DNA of 64,000 nt from Brevibacillus brevis. Its GTDB lineage: Bacteria > Bacillota > Bacilli > Brevibacillales > Brevibacillaceae. Positions 35,869 through 44,515 of this stretch are shown here, piece by piece. Under the pieces are notes generated by a model that saw only the letters and a program-made list of their open reading frames with translations, did not search any database and had not been told where the DNA came from. The stretch lies in NCBI RefSeq assembly GCF_900637055.1, contig NZ_LR134338.1, positions 2,366,001 through 2,430,000 on the forward strand, read 5' to 3'. The position numbers and the translations under genes are program-made. How positions within the stretch are numbered: the first letter of the stretch is position 1; every line of letters starts with the position of its first letter.

Positions 35869-36291
35869 TTACGCTTTTTCATAAAGATAAAGAATACCGT
35901 CGTCGATCGACCAAATACGTAAAGAATGCCTCCAATCGCTTGTTTGCGAAGGTAAGTATTTTTCGAGGTCATTTACGATTTTTTCCCAATCTTGATCACT
36001 ATCATTAATCTCGATATACTCACCGTAAACCAAGTCAAAAACGAGGTAACCCATTTCGTACTCAATGCAATCGATCTTATAGTAAGAGATACTGTATACT
36101 TCGTCCCAGTCGATCTGAACAGGTTCAGCATGTTCGTAGTGGATGGAAATTTGATGGCGATCAACCGTAAAAATCAAATAGAACCAACTCCTTACCTGTT
36201 TATTTGCAGTATACCTGTTGGAGTGAAAGTTTTCCATAAATGTATGGAGGAGTGGTAGCTGCTTGGGGGGAGTGTAGATCTTTTTGGTCAA
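35869..36291 (-). CDS. Small acidic hypothetical protein, possibly immunity type
   Basis: A 140-residue protein rich in Tyr, Asp, Ile and Trp (DWDEVYSISYYKIDCIEYEMGY, trimmed here to its character), typical of single-domain immunity or DUF proteins. Start is TTG with GAGGCAG close upstream, so it is uncertain; an internal ATG 17 codons on lacks a ribosome-binding site. It is 18 bases upstream of the frameshifted gene on the same strand. No function can be assigned. Confidence 0.5.
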   Translation of the reverse strand: MTKKIYTPPKQLPLLHTFMENFHSNRYTANKQVRSWFYLIFTVDRHQISIHYEHAEPVQIDWDEVYSISYYKIDCIEYEMGYLVFDLVYGEYIEINDSDQDWEKIVNDLEKYLPSQTSDWRHSLRIWSIDDGILYLYEKA

Positions 36292-36411
36292 CTGCCTCGA
36301 AAAATCAGAGAGATTCGTGTGTTGGGCGTAGGGTCGGGTGAGAGGAAACTTGAAACTGCATTCCGTTCACAAACAGGAATGAATCAATAATAAATCCAGA
36401 GGAGATGTAAA

Positions 36412-36888
36412 ATGGACAATTGGATTCCAATTTCGGATGTGCAATATCGTCTGGTTTGGGGAAGATTTTATAAGGATTTCAATTTCAAACCTAGTGTCCA
36501 TAGCAGTGATTGGCCTTCCTTTCATTTACCGATTCCTTTTGTTACTTTTGATATTACTGAATATACGGATGAGGATATCGATGATCTTGAGGAGAAGTGT
36601 GTTACGAACCTGAGAGCGGTGACTGGGTCTGACGAATTTATCTATGCACTTGATTGGCATCATGACTGCTACCTCTATAATCCGCATCTAGAGAATAGCA
36701 ATGCAAGTAGAAGGATAGGGTTTTACCCAGATGGTGACTATAGCTTCTATTTACATAAAGATTTTAAGTGGGGATACTTAGGGCATCCCTGGGAGCAATC
36801 AATAAGCATCTTTGGAGAAGAACTGATTCATCATTTTGAAAGAAATAGACCAACTATATTTGGAAAGATAGTGCGTAGCAATCGATGA
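36412..36888 (+). CDS. DUF2716 family protein
   Basis: A 158-residue protein with the DUF2716 landmarks: a Trp-Ile start (WIPISDVQYRLVWGRFY), ALDWHHDCYLYNP, and FYPDGDYSFYLHKDFKWGYL followed by GHPWEQSISIFGEEL. Such proteins are frequent in Bacilli among scattered immunity-like genes; biochemical role is unknown. AGAGGAGATG precedes the ATG. It reads away from the two minus-strand genes and lies before the recombinase remnant. Confidence 0.8.
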   Translation: MDNWIPISDVQYRLVWGRFYKDFNFKPSVHSSDWPSFHLPIPFVTFDITEYTDEDIDDLEEKCVTNLRAVTGSDEFIYALDWHHDCYLYNPHLENSNASRRIGFYPDGDYSFYLHKDFKWGYLGHPWEQSISIFGEELIHHFERNRPTIFGKIVRSNR

Positions 36889-36896
36889 AGTATTTG

Positions 36897-37032
36897 ATGG
36901 AATGCAAGCAGTGTTTAAATCAGAAGGAATTACGGAGCGAGAGTAGACGGAAAGTTATTATGTGATGAATGTTTACCTGAAAACCATAGGTGGGCTTTTA
37001 ATAAATGTTCAATAGAATTGGCATTTCATTAG
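36897..37032 (+). pseudogene. Broken small zinc-ribbon-like protein
   Basis: Begins MECKQCLNQKELRSES and, after a frame change near 36960, continues LLCDECLPENHRW. The two CxxC pairs would make a zinc knuckle in the joined protein of about 44 residues. Without the frame change only 22 codons are open. Low confidence; it could be chance. Confidence 0.35.
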
Positions 37033-37047
37033 AAAAGGGGGAAGTAG

Positions 37048-37134
37048 ATGAGTACTTTAGAAAAAGCGATTGTTATTGCAACCAATGTCCGTGTAGATAA
37101 TATCCTTGGCAAAACAATACTGAACGGTGACTGA
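37048..37134 (+). pseudogene. Truncated 5' end of an HD-domain-like gene interrupted by the recombinase element
   Basis: A strong AAAAGGGGG ribosome-binding site and ATG start MSTLEKAIVIATN, which resembles the beginning of RelA/SpoT-like HD hydrolases (MSTLEKAIEIA...). After about 13 codons the frame runs into the recombinase end and stops at 28 codons. The remaining 3' part of such a gene was not found elsewhere in the window. This suggests an insertion site, but the identification from 12 residues is tentative. Confidence 0.4.
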
Positions 37135-38683
37135 AGCACGTGGGCGTTTTGAACCTACGCTAGGGGTTGTATGTACCTGGATGCGTTGGACCAAAGCCTT
37201 CACAATTTCACGTCGCGTTTCGAATGAGGGATTGTCATCTAGTTTGTTTCGTAGAGATGTGAGTAATTGAAAAGCATTCATTACCTTAGTAGAGTAATCG
37301 CGGTCAACTTGTAGCGAGGTCCGTATTTCTTTTATCCGTTGCTCGAGGATCTCTTTCTCTTGATTGATTTTATGGATCTGTTTCTCTAAATCGGTAAAAG
37401 TAATGATGCTTTTACGGAAGAGGTCCAGGATACTCTGTCGTTCTACATCTTTATCATCAATGCTCTTTTGAATAAGTGTTATTTCGGTCTCCAAATCGAT
37501 CTTCTCAGTCTGCTTTACTTCCCTAGCTGCAGCAATTTCCTGAAGGGCTTCCCCTGGCTGATTAATAAAGGCCAAGCAATCTCTCCACACAAGGTCTTCT
37601 ATCCAATATTGCGGCAAATTCTTCGAAGTACATTTCCCTTGCATTGGGCCCTTATATACTTGTTTACCAGTACAGACATAGAATCCTTTCAAAGCTCGTT
37701 TACTTCCAGGATAATGAATCCCCACATACGTTAATCCGCAGCACTGACATTTTAGTAGGCTTCGAAGTAAATACTGATTCTTGGTGTTACGCATAGCTTC
37801 TATTTGATTACTTCGGAGGACTGCCTGTGCTTTTCCCATGTTTCTATATCAACGATGGCTGGAACTTCACGTTCTATCAAATCGCGTTTTCTTTTGCTCC
37901 GTTTTCCATAGATATGTAATCCATAGTAAGTGGTACTCGTAATGATCCCACGTATTCTTGAGGGGCGCCAAATACCCGCAGTTTTCTGTTTTCGTTTTCC
38001 TCGAGTAACTTTCCGATCATCCCTTGCGTAAGCCGTAGGAACACCTAAGGCATTTAAGTATTCTGAGACTTTTATGCATGAGTGGCCTTGGTTAGCAACC
38101 ATATGGAAGATCAGCCTAACAACTCCTGCCTCAGTCATATCTGAGTGGGGGAGTAGCTCTTCACAAACCACCAGATAGCCTTCACTGTCTACGCGGTATC
38201 CATAGGGGACAATACCTCCAAGCCATTTACCAGCCCGTGCAGCGCGGTTTGCACCGTACCACAGACGTTCTATGATGGTCTCACGCTCTAAGTCAGCCAC
38301 CCCTGCTAGAATGGTTAAAAGGAAACGGCCAGACGGATCTCCGGTATCAAATGGCTCCGTCATAGAACGAATTTTAACACCGTCACTTTCTAGATCGTGA
38401 ACGGAATTTAGGATGATTCTAGCGGAACGTCCAAGTCGGTCTAAGCGGTAGATAAGAAGGAGATCGATAATTCCATTCCGTCCTTAGCATCTTGTAACAG
38501 TTCGTGGCCGGCTGGACGAGCTTCTAGAGGGATTGTTCCAGTAACCCCGTCATCCTTGTACCACTTAACGATTTCTAATTGATGGAGATCCGCGTACTTA
38601 CGAGCAAACTCTAGCTGATTTTCGATCGTACCACGTTCTGCTTGATCATCTGAACTTGTTCGTGCATAGACAGCAAGGCGCAT
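37057..38683 (-). pseudogene. Large serine recombinase, disrupted by two frameshifts
   Basis: Starts MRLAVYARTSSDDQAERGTIE (resolvase catalytic domain with the Ser in ARTSSDDQ), continues in another frame with LIYRLDRLGRSARIIL and TILAGVADLERETIIERL, then a recombinase domain, and in a third frame the zinc-ribbon CQCCGLTYVG and a coiled coil (about 100 residues). Frame breaks lie near 38478 and near 37820, the latter in a short A run (GGGAAAAGCA). The gene ends inside a truncated target gene. As it stands it cannot make a whole enzyme. It probably brought in part of the island. Confidence 0.85.
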
Positions 38684-38731
38684 CTTTTTTCCTCCTCATT
38701 TTTGGTTAAGAACGTACGTTTGATAAATAGA

Positions 38732-38755
38732 CTAAAAGAAAAGCCCGATCGGGCT
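38732..38755 (-). terminator. Terminator for the membrane protein gene
   Basis: The palindrome AGCCCGATCGGGCT followed, reading the minus strand, by TTTCTTTTA. Confidence 0.65.
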
Positions 38756-38818
38756 GATAATGAGAAACATTAAGAACTATAACAAGTAACACGAGTCTTT
38801 AGTTTATCTAGAATTACA

Positions 38819-39604
38819 TTATTTAGATTTATGAATAGTGATAGAGGAGTTCTTAACGGTGTAGGGGGTTCCCCAATGATATTTCGTAATGAAAAATTCG
38901 ATGTACTCTATTTTTGAAACTGGGAGAGAAATCTTATGATAACAAAGAGCAGGCTCATTTTTATCTCCCAACAAAATCTGGTTACTATGAGTTGGATGGA
39001 GAAGATAAGCATCTCGAATGACTTGACCATTCGATAATCGTATTTTTACCTTGATTTCTTCGGAATCCATTTCTGTAAAAAATCTAATCGCAGGTTTAAG
39101 AAACAACCAATATAAAACTGTAATAAAACATACTACTAAAATAGCATCAACTGTTTTTGATTCGAACGCAGCGTCTAGGATTGCAGAATAGCCCAAGCCG
39201 AGACAAATGCAATAGTAGCCAGAACTAAAAACTAGTAAGAGCCTAACCCAAATATTATTACTTGCTTTCCATTTTTCTTCTTTTTTTGAGTTAAACCATA
39301 GTAAAGTTAAACCAATTGAAGCTAAGATTAACAAGTATATATCAGATTGAAAAAAAGGCGACGTTACTATTGCTGCTTTGAAAGACTGAAACATCGAAAA
39401 AGGAAAAAGATAAGCTAACACAATGTATTTTACAAAGTAAAGAATTTGCCGAAGTTCCTTATTCATTAATAATCGTTCACTCTTAGATGCTGTAAAGATT
39501 GTAATAATACCTGGCTTTAACACTATGAATAAGAAAATTGTACTCACAATAGGGAGTAATAACCGCAATATTGTAGCATCTGATACAAGTTTTGATAGGT
39601 CCAT
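38819..39604 (-). CDS. Integral membrane protein of unknown function
   Basis: A 261-residue protein with five or six hydrophobic segments in the first 175 residues (LLLPIVSTIFLFIVL..., YFVKYIVLAYLFPFSMF..., YLLILASIGLTLLWF) and a soluble C-terminal domain of about 85 residues with beta-strand character (VKIRLSNGQVIRDAYLLHP). Codon use is A+T rich compared with core genes. No family was recognised. It is alone between the recombinase remnant and the ImmA-like gene, both also on this strand. Confidence 0.65.
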   Translation of the reverse strand: MDLSKLVSDATILRLLLPIVSTIFLFIVLKPGIITIFTASKSERLLMNKELRQILYFVKYIVLAYLFPFSMFQSFKAAIVTSPFFQSDIYLLILASIGLTLLWFNSKKEEKWKASNNIWVRLLLVFSSGYYCICLGLGYSAILDAAFESKTVDAILVVCFITVLYWLFLKPAIRFFTEMDSEEIKVKIRLSNGQVIRDAYLLHPTHSNQILLGDKNEPALCYHKISLPVSKIEYIEFFITKYHWGTPYTVKNSSITIHKSK

Positions 39605-39734
39605 AAGATTCCTCTTAGAATAGGCATATTTTAGTGGTTACTCATATATTAATGTTTTATAGGTAAAAAATCCGTCGTATTATGTCGAAACTTAGGAATA
39701 TTATCATATATACTTTTAAATGATGACAAGAAAT

Positions 39735-39756
39735 GAAAAAACCTGCTATAAGCAGG
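39735..39756 (-). terminator. Terminator for the ImmA/IrrE-like gene
   Basis: On the minus strand CCTGCT and AGCAGG arms with a TAT loop are followed by TTTTTT. Confidence 0.7.
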
Positions 39757-39798
39757 AGAAGGTTAGATTACAGCAAGTTTTAATCTATTATGTATTTT

Positions 39799-40242
39799 TT
39801 ATAATCGCTCTCCGCATAGTTGCGGCGTCACTTTAAACTGGTCCGATAAAATGTCTAGGATATCAGGCTGCTTGAAATCGTATGCAGTAATCATATGGAG
39901 TGGCAGTGCAGCATATCTTGTAAAGTTCCTTGCATCCCATTCCTGTAGCTCGCGGAATGCCGCTGGCATTATTAGCTGGCGGCCAGAATGACGTAGGATA
40001 TGGCATAGCTCATGGTAAAAGTGCTCCCTTTGCATAAGTGAAGGGAGTCTTTTGTCTATCGTTATACTTTTGAAACGGCCAAACTCATATGCCATTGATG
40101 GCATCTCTTTGTAAACGAGATGGATGCCTAATGATCTAGCTATACGCTGTTCATCCATTTCCTCGGGGGTTTTTATCCTAAGTTGTTTGTAGAAGTGGCT
40201 TATCCAGATTTCAAGTGGGGTAGGAGAGTAGGACAATTTCAT
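39799..40242 (-). CDS. ImmA/IrrE family metallo-endopeptidase
   Basis: A 147-residue zinc protease-like protein. The motif HFYHELCHILRH (HExxH) is near residue 75, with a downstream Glu in ELQEWDARNFTRYAALP. ImmA-type proteases cut phage or ICE repressors to trigger induction. The start ATG follows AGAGGTGA. A repressor partner is usually adjacent; here none is, but an XRE repressor/Cro pair lies 8 kb downstream. It suggests the remains of a mobile element. Confidence 0.85.
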   Translation of the reverse strand: MKLSYSPTPLEIWISHFYKQLRIKTPEEMDEQRIARSLGIHLVYKEMPSMAYEFGRFKSITIDKRLPSLMQREHFYHELCHILRHSGRQLIMPAAFRELQEWDARNFTRYAALPLHMITAYDFKQPDILDILSDQFKVTPQLCGERL

Positions 40243-40361
40243 CAAATCACCTCTTGGGAACGTTTGTTCTTGCTGCGTAATCCTACCATGTGTTCAGTCT
40301 TCTTACTAGTGACAATAAATTGTATAATTTCTGGATGGATGACCAATTGGAGGAGAAATAT

Positions 40362-41228
40362 ATGATGATTGGGAAATGGTCAATCGATGTGATGTATGGA
40401 CCGGGTGCTCAGGAAGACACAGAGATTGTTTTCTTACCAGACGGAACGGGATGGATTGCATTCTTTCACTATGAGTTATGTGAGTTAGAGACTTTTCGTT
40501 GGAGAAACAATGAAAATGGCAGTATTAGAATCAGCGGAGAAATATATCAAACGATAGGTGAACCACAGGAGAAATCAAATTTAGAAATGAATGAGCTGTT
40601 CTATACGGTTAAACTAGAAAATACTCCCTCTGGTGAGGAAATGAAGGTGATCACATTTTCTAAACCGATATGGTGTAATGAACAAAAATTTGGTTTGTTA
40701 ACAGATAACATCGAAAATGAGAAACTACCATCATATAAAAACGAAGCAGAGAGTATAAAACAACTCATTCAATTCCTGCACTTGGATACTCCCGAAATAT
40801 TTCAAAATGAAGCAATCGAAAAACTAAAACATGCTTCAGAAGAATATTTGGACATGTTAATACAACCTTTCGATAAATCATATTGGGATAATGCCGCAGT
40901 AGTATTATCTAGCATAGACCATCAACGTTTAAAAGGGCATATACCAAGTCTTCTAATGTGGTTACAAGATATGAACTGGCCGGGTGCTGAAGTAATCGCA
41001 AAAATACTGGTTGAAATGAGGGAACTGGTCATTCCTCATTTAAGACCGGTTTTACTCGGCAATGATAAATTGTGGATTTATTGGATATTGATAGCACTGG
41101 TGAAACATTGGCCTACAGAATTGATTCTTGAGTTAAAAGATGAGCTTATAATCCTATCAAACAGGCAATCACAAGAGGAGATTGATGTGATTGCTAATGA
41201 GATCCTAATACAGCATCGCCTGCTGTAA
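40362..41228 (+). CDS. DUF5071-containing protein, possible immunity type
   Basis: A 288-residue protein. The N-terminal half (about 1-120) is a beta-rich domain with WSIDVMYGPGAQEDTEIVF; the C-terminal 110 residues match DUF5071, with LLMWLQDMNWPGAEVIAKIL and KLWIYWILIALVKHWP. DUF5071 is seen alone or fused in Firmicute accessory loci, sometimes beside toxin genes. Start is the ATG after TTGGAGGAG; 24 upstream in-frame codons are not supported. No toxin gene adjoins it. Confidence 0.75.
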   Translation: MMIGKWSIDVMYGPGAQEDTEIVFLPDGTGWIAFFHYELCELETFRWRNNENGSIRISGEIYQTIGEPQEKSNLEMNELFYTVKLENTPSGEEMKVITFSKPIWCNEQKFGLLTDNIENEKLPSYKNEAESIKQLIQFLHLDTPEIFQNEAIEKLKHASEEYLDMLIQPFDKSYWDNAAVVLSSIDHQRLKGHIPSLLMWLQDMNWPGAEVIAKILVEMRELVIPHLRPVLLGNDKLWIYWILIALVKHWPTELILELKDELIILSNRQSQEEIDVIANEILIQHRLL

Positions 41229-41258
41229 TAAATTGAGCTGGAAAGGTGGGCTCAGCAA

Positions 41259-41828
41259 ATGAATCTTATTGATATTCAGATAAAATTTAGCGAGGTTTTA
41301 AAAAAGAAACTAACCATAGAGGACTTCGAGCAATGGGTGTATGTGACTTCGGAGATTGAAGAGCATTATGGGAGCGCCTTCTATCTGGAGCTTATCAGCT
41401 TAGATTTCAAGGGGAGATATATTGATCTGGACTTGGAGCAAATGTTAACGCCGGTAATACCTTTTGGAGATCTTGAGTACCGAAGAGTCAAAGAGGAATT
41501 AGAAATAGTAGCTAGTGATGCGAATGATTTAGATAGGGTATTAGATAACATTTACGAGGACTATTGTGATGGATATAGTTTCTTGCGATTCTTGGGTCTG
41601 TCTTTTGCATTATTAAGTGGTTCTAATGGAACGTTGATTCTCAATGAAGGCATAAGTGAATTACTAAGGGAAGAAGCCAAAAGGATATTAAGCTTTATAG
41701 AAGTAGATAAGATCAGAATTACTGGAATGTTTGAGTACGACGACTTCAGAGACAGTGAAGATCGGATAGAATTAACAAATGTGGAACTTATGCTGCGGAA
41801 ATTGGAGGATAGGATCGCAGGAAGCTGA
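41259..41828 (+). CDS. Acidic hypothetical protein, possible immunity type
   Basis: A 189-residue acidic protein (many Glu/Asp; DLEYRRVKEELEIVASDAND; EYDDFRDSEDRIELTN). It follows the DUF5071 gene by 30 bases behind AAAGGTGGG. No family was recognised. Together with the previous gene and the DUF2716 gene it looks like scattered immunity genes without a toxin, but that is inference. A hairpin, CCTCTTGATCA with TGATCAGGAGG, lies downstream (41866-41888). Confidence 0.6.
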   Translation: MNLIDIQIKFSEVLKKKLTIEDFEQWVYVTSEIEEHYGSAFYLELISLDFKGRYIDLDLEQMLTPVIPFGDLEYRRVKEELEIVASDANDLDRVLDNIYEDYCDGYSFLRFLGLSFALLSGSNGTLILNEGISELLREEAKRILSFIEVDKIRITGMFEYDDFRDSEDRIELTNVELMLRKLEDRIAGS

Positions 41829-41960
41829 TATTAGTATTAACCGTAATTAGAACAGATTTTTGCAGCCTCTTGATCACTGATCAGGAGGTTATGTCGTTTT
41901 ATGTCGAATGATGATGGGTGAACAATGTAGGTATTTTGCTGTAAATAGCGAATTATGTAA

Positions 41961-42899
41961 ATGACAATAGAATGTAAAATGAAAACAGTCATAGGTTACC
42001 AAAGGGCATGGTTAAATATGTATAACAATCGAAAACTTCGACATTCAAAGAAACAAAAGACAACTCTCAATGTGAGTATGGCTGAAAAAGTCATTAATTT
42101 ATTTGAACAAAAGGGATGGGAAATTGAAGATAGTTTAGAAATGGAACATAGTTTATTTAATCGTTTTTGTGTTATGCTAGAGAGCTTAACAGAAGAGCAA
42201 CAAGAACTCGTTTTAGAATTATCTGAAAATTTCCTAAGGATCGCTTTGCCACAGTATAGTCTTGAAATTAAAAACCTTTTGATAAGAGTATATCAAGAAG
42301 ATACTGAGTTAAATAAATTTAATAAAATCTATGTTATGCCATTATTGGCACCAAAAGATATTGGCAAATCCAAAAGTTCAACATTAATGGCATATTCATT
42401 CATAGCTACTGATTTACAATATTCAGTTTTTGCGTCAAAGCAAGTTATACTTGCAAATACGATTGATGCTTTACCTAAGAACATTAATAGTTCGACTTCG
42501 AGTATAATATTATTAGTAGATGATTTTATAGGTACAGGTGAAACAGCAGAGGATGCACTGAAACATATGTTTGATAATGATATTGCTAAGGACAAAATCG
42601 TTTTATTATCTTTAGTTGCTCAAAAGGAAGGTGTTGAGAGGATAGAATCCCTAGGCGTTAAATGTTTCGTGACTTATCTACAGGAAAAAGGGATATCAGG
42701 TGTATTTCCACCAGACGAGGCTAAAGAGAAATTGAAATTGATGCAATTGATCGAGCAAAAAATAAAAGTAAAAGCTAATAATAATTTGGGTTATGGAAAA
42801 TCAGAGGCTTTGGTAGCAATGGCTAGAACTCCTAATAATACCTTCCCAATCTACTGGTATGAAAACGGAAAGAACATTGCTCCTTTTCCGAGGAGATAG
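41961..42899 (+). CDS. Retron-associated phosphoribosyltransferase-like protein
   Basis: A 312-residue protein. The first 120 residues are mostly helical; a PRTase-like core follows, with the PRPP-binding signature ILLVDDFIGTGETAEDAL at about residues 183-200. It lacks an obvious glutaminase or known base-specific hood. It stands 5 bases before a small winged-helix-like gene, then the retron RNA and reverse transcriptase, a gene set reported for retrons using a PRTase-like effector (recalled as type III). Effector activity is inferred. The start is uncertain; no good ribosome-binding site is seen. A+T rich. Confidence 0.8.
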   Translation: MTIECKMKTVIGYQRAWLNMYNNRKLRHSKKQKTTLNVSMAEKVINLFEQKGWEIEDSLEMEHSLFNRFCVMLESLTEEQQELVLELSENFLRIALPQYSLEIKNLLIRVYQEDTELNKFNKIYVMPLLAPKDIGKSKSSTLMAYSFIATDLQYSVFASKQVILANTIDALPKNINSSTSSIILLVDDFIGTGETAEDALKHMFDNDIAKDKIVLLSLVAQKEGVERIESLGVKCFVTYLQEKGISGVFPPDEAKEKLKLMQLIEQKIKVKANNNLGYGKSEALVAMARTPNNTFPIYWYENGKNIAPFPRR

Positions 42900-42904
42900 C
42901 ACAC

Positions 42905-43225
42905 ATGGTTAAAGATAGTGTTATGATTTTGATACTACAGTTAGTAAAAAATAATGGTAGTGTAGATAGATTATTAAATTTAGGGCTAGAATATTCACAA
43001 ATAGCTCGTTGCTTATCGTTTATTAAGGAAGAAGGGTTTGCTGAAGGTACTGAAAGTGGACTTGTTTTATCGGAGAAGGGGAAGGCTAAATTAAAGGAGC
43101 TGAATAAAAAGTTTGACAGAAGTAAATCGGCAGAATGGATTTCTCCTCTAGATGAATTTAAACTAGACAAAGTTGGAATATATGAGATATATTTGCCTAG
43201 TAAAAGTGTGGTAAAAGAGCTTTGA
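42905..43225 (+). CDS. Small winged-helix-like retron accessory protein
   Basis: A 106-residue protein. The first 70 residues fit a winged helix: VMILILQLVKNNGSVDRLL, LEYSQIARCLSFIKEEGFAE and GLVLSEKGKAKLKEL (wing). It probably binds DNA, possibly the retron's RNA-DNA product, and may regulate the PRTase-like partner; that is inference from similar retron loci. GAGGAG lies upstream of the ATG. It ends right where the candidate msr-msd RNA begins. Confidence 0.75.
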   Translation: MVKDSVMILILQLVKNNGSVDRLLNLGLEYSQIARCLSFIKEEGFAEGTESGLVLSEKGKAKLKELNKKFDRSKSAEWISPLDEFKLDKVGIYEIYLPSKSVVKEL

Positions 43226-43227
43226 TG

Positions 43228-43457
43228 AAAAATATTAGACTTACGTTGAGAACACGTTGTCTGACGAGTCGTCAGGCGGAGAAGGACTTAATTTCAAGCC
43301 ATCTTTACAAGCACTAAGCTTCAAACCGGAGCTTTTCGCTTAGTGCTTGTAAAGTCCGCTGCGCTTCAAAGAAGCTTGCGGGGCACAAGACCTCGCATAA
43401 ATTACATTTATGCAAGCTCTCGTGCGAATGATAAAATTCAATGATTGGTAATATTTC
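43228..43457 (+). ncRNA. Candidate retron msr-msd RNA
   Basis: A 230-base non-coding stretch between the accessory gene and the reverse transcriptase. Flanking inverted repeats AAATATTA (43230-43237) and TAATATTT (43449-43456) could be a1/a2. TTAG directly at the end of a1 offers G43238 as the branching base. Stems: GTCTGACG/CGTCAGGC with an AGT loop (43259-43277); a perfect 17-bp pair at 43303-43319 and 43338-43354; CCGC..GCTTC/GAAGC..GCGG (43356-43381); GCATAAAT/ATTTATGC inside GCAC.AGA/TCT.GTGC (43383-43425). The 17-bp stem is the best msd hairpin. Boundaries are approximate. Confidence 0.78.
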
Positions 43458-43497
43458 CAATCAAAGCTCTTTACCAATGCAAAAAAGGAAAGAAATT

Positions 43498-44514
43498 ATG
43501 AACTGGGAAACTTATAGAGTAAATTTCACATTACGTGCAAAAGAATTTGAGTATGACGAAGAATATATCAATAAATGTTTGCAATATTCAAAGAATCTAT
43601 TTGATCGTTCATTGCCAGTGATATATGATCAACAACATCTATCAGCATTACTAGGATATAAGTATTCTTTTTTATTGAAAGTATCAAATTCAGCAAAGAA
43701 CTTTTATCGTAATTTTGCTATATCTAAAAAAAATGGAGGGTTTCGAAAGATATCTGAACCCTTACCAAATCTTAAGGAGATCCAGAGATGGATTCTAGAG
43801 GAGATTCTTTATAAAAATAACGTAAGTGAATTTGCTAAAGCATACTTAAAAGGAAAATCGATTAGAGACAATGTTAGGTTTCATAGAGGGCAAAAATACG
43901 TAATTACTATTGATATAAAAAACTTTTTCCCATCAATTAGTGAAGAAAAAGTTTTTGTATTATTTATAGAAATGGGGTATTCCAAACCTGTTTCAGTTAT
44001 GTTAGCAAAGTTATGTTGCTTGAACGGAAAATTACCACAAGGTGCTGTAACAAGTCCAATGCTTTCTAATATAATCATGAAAAGACTAGATAAACGTATT
44101 GCTGCCTTTGCTGTAAAAAATAGAGTAAGATATACTAGATATGCAGATGATTTAACATTTTCTGGAGACATTGAGCCTGGAAAAGTAATAAATTTCGTGA
44201 AAAAAGTTCTTGATGCCGACAATTTTAAAATCAATGATTCGAAGACAAGAGTAATGACAAAAAATCAGCGACAGCTTGTAACTGGAAGCGTCGTAAATGA
44301 AAAACTACAAGCACCTCGAGAAGTCCGAAGAAAAATTAGACAAGAATTATACTATATTAAAAAGTTTGGGCTAGCATCGCATTTAGAAAAACTCAATTCC
44401 TATAAAGCAAACTACTTAAAGCGACTCTTGGGATTAATCAATTACTGTCTTTTATTAAATCCAAAAGATGCTGAACTTATTAAAGGGAAAAACTACCTAA
44501 AAGAATTATTATAA
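43498..44514 (+). CDS. Retron-type reverse transcriptase
   Basis: A 338-residue RNA-directed DNA polymerase. Motif A ITIDIKNFFPSIS, motif B LPQGAVTSPMLSNI, motif C RYADDLTFSG (catalytic DD near 217-218), the retron-specific VTG (VTGSVVNEKL, near 261) and a NAxxH-like NVRFH (near 125) identify it as a retron enzyme rather than a group II intron type: no maturase or endonuclease domain. It is A+T rich. The ATG with AAAAAGGAAAG upstream is preferred; an ATG 19 codons earlier lies inside the RNA. It makes the branched RNA-DNA (msDNA) from the preceding RNA. Confidence 0.93.
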   Translation: MNWETYRVNFTLRAKEFEYDEEYINKCLQYSKNLFDRSLPVIYDQQHLSALLGYKYSFLLKVSNSAKNFYRNFAISKKNGGFRKISEPLPNLKEIQRWILEEILYKNNVSEFAKAYLKGKSIRDNVRFHRGQKYVITIDIKNFFPSISEEKVFVLFIEMGYSKPVSVMLAKLCCLNGKLPQGAVTSPMLSNIIMKRLDKRIAAFAVKNRVRYTRYADDLTFSGDIEPGKVINFVKKVLDADNFKINDSKTRVMTKNQRQLVTGSVVNEKLQAPREVRRKIRQELYYIKKFGLASHLEKLNSYKANYLKRLLGLINYCLLLNPKDAELIKGKNYLKELL

Positions 44515-44515
44515 T

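Noticed and set aside
37057..39604. Island considered as a transposon with terminal repeats
   Set aside because: No DDE transposase and no terminal inverted repeats were found; the recombinase is serine type, which leaves very short core repeats.
43303..43354. The 17-bp hairpin considered as a plain transcription terminator
   Set aside because: No T run follows on either strand, the loop has internal pairing, and it lies within a longer structured region before a retron reverse transcriptase.
43498..44514. Reverse transcriptase considered as a group II intron or diversity-generating element
   Set aside because: No maturase or endonuclease domain, no intron domain V-like sequence and no template/variable repeats were seen; VTG and the flanking RNA favour a retron.
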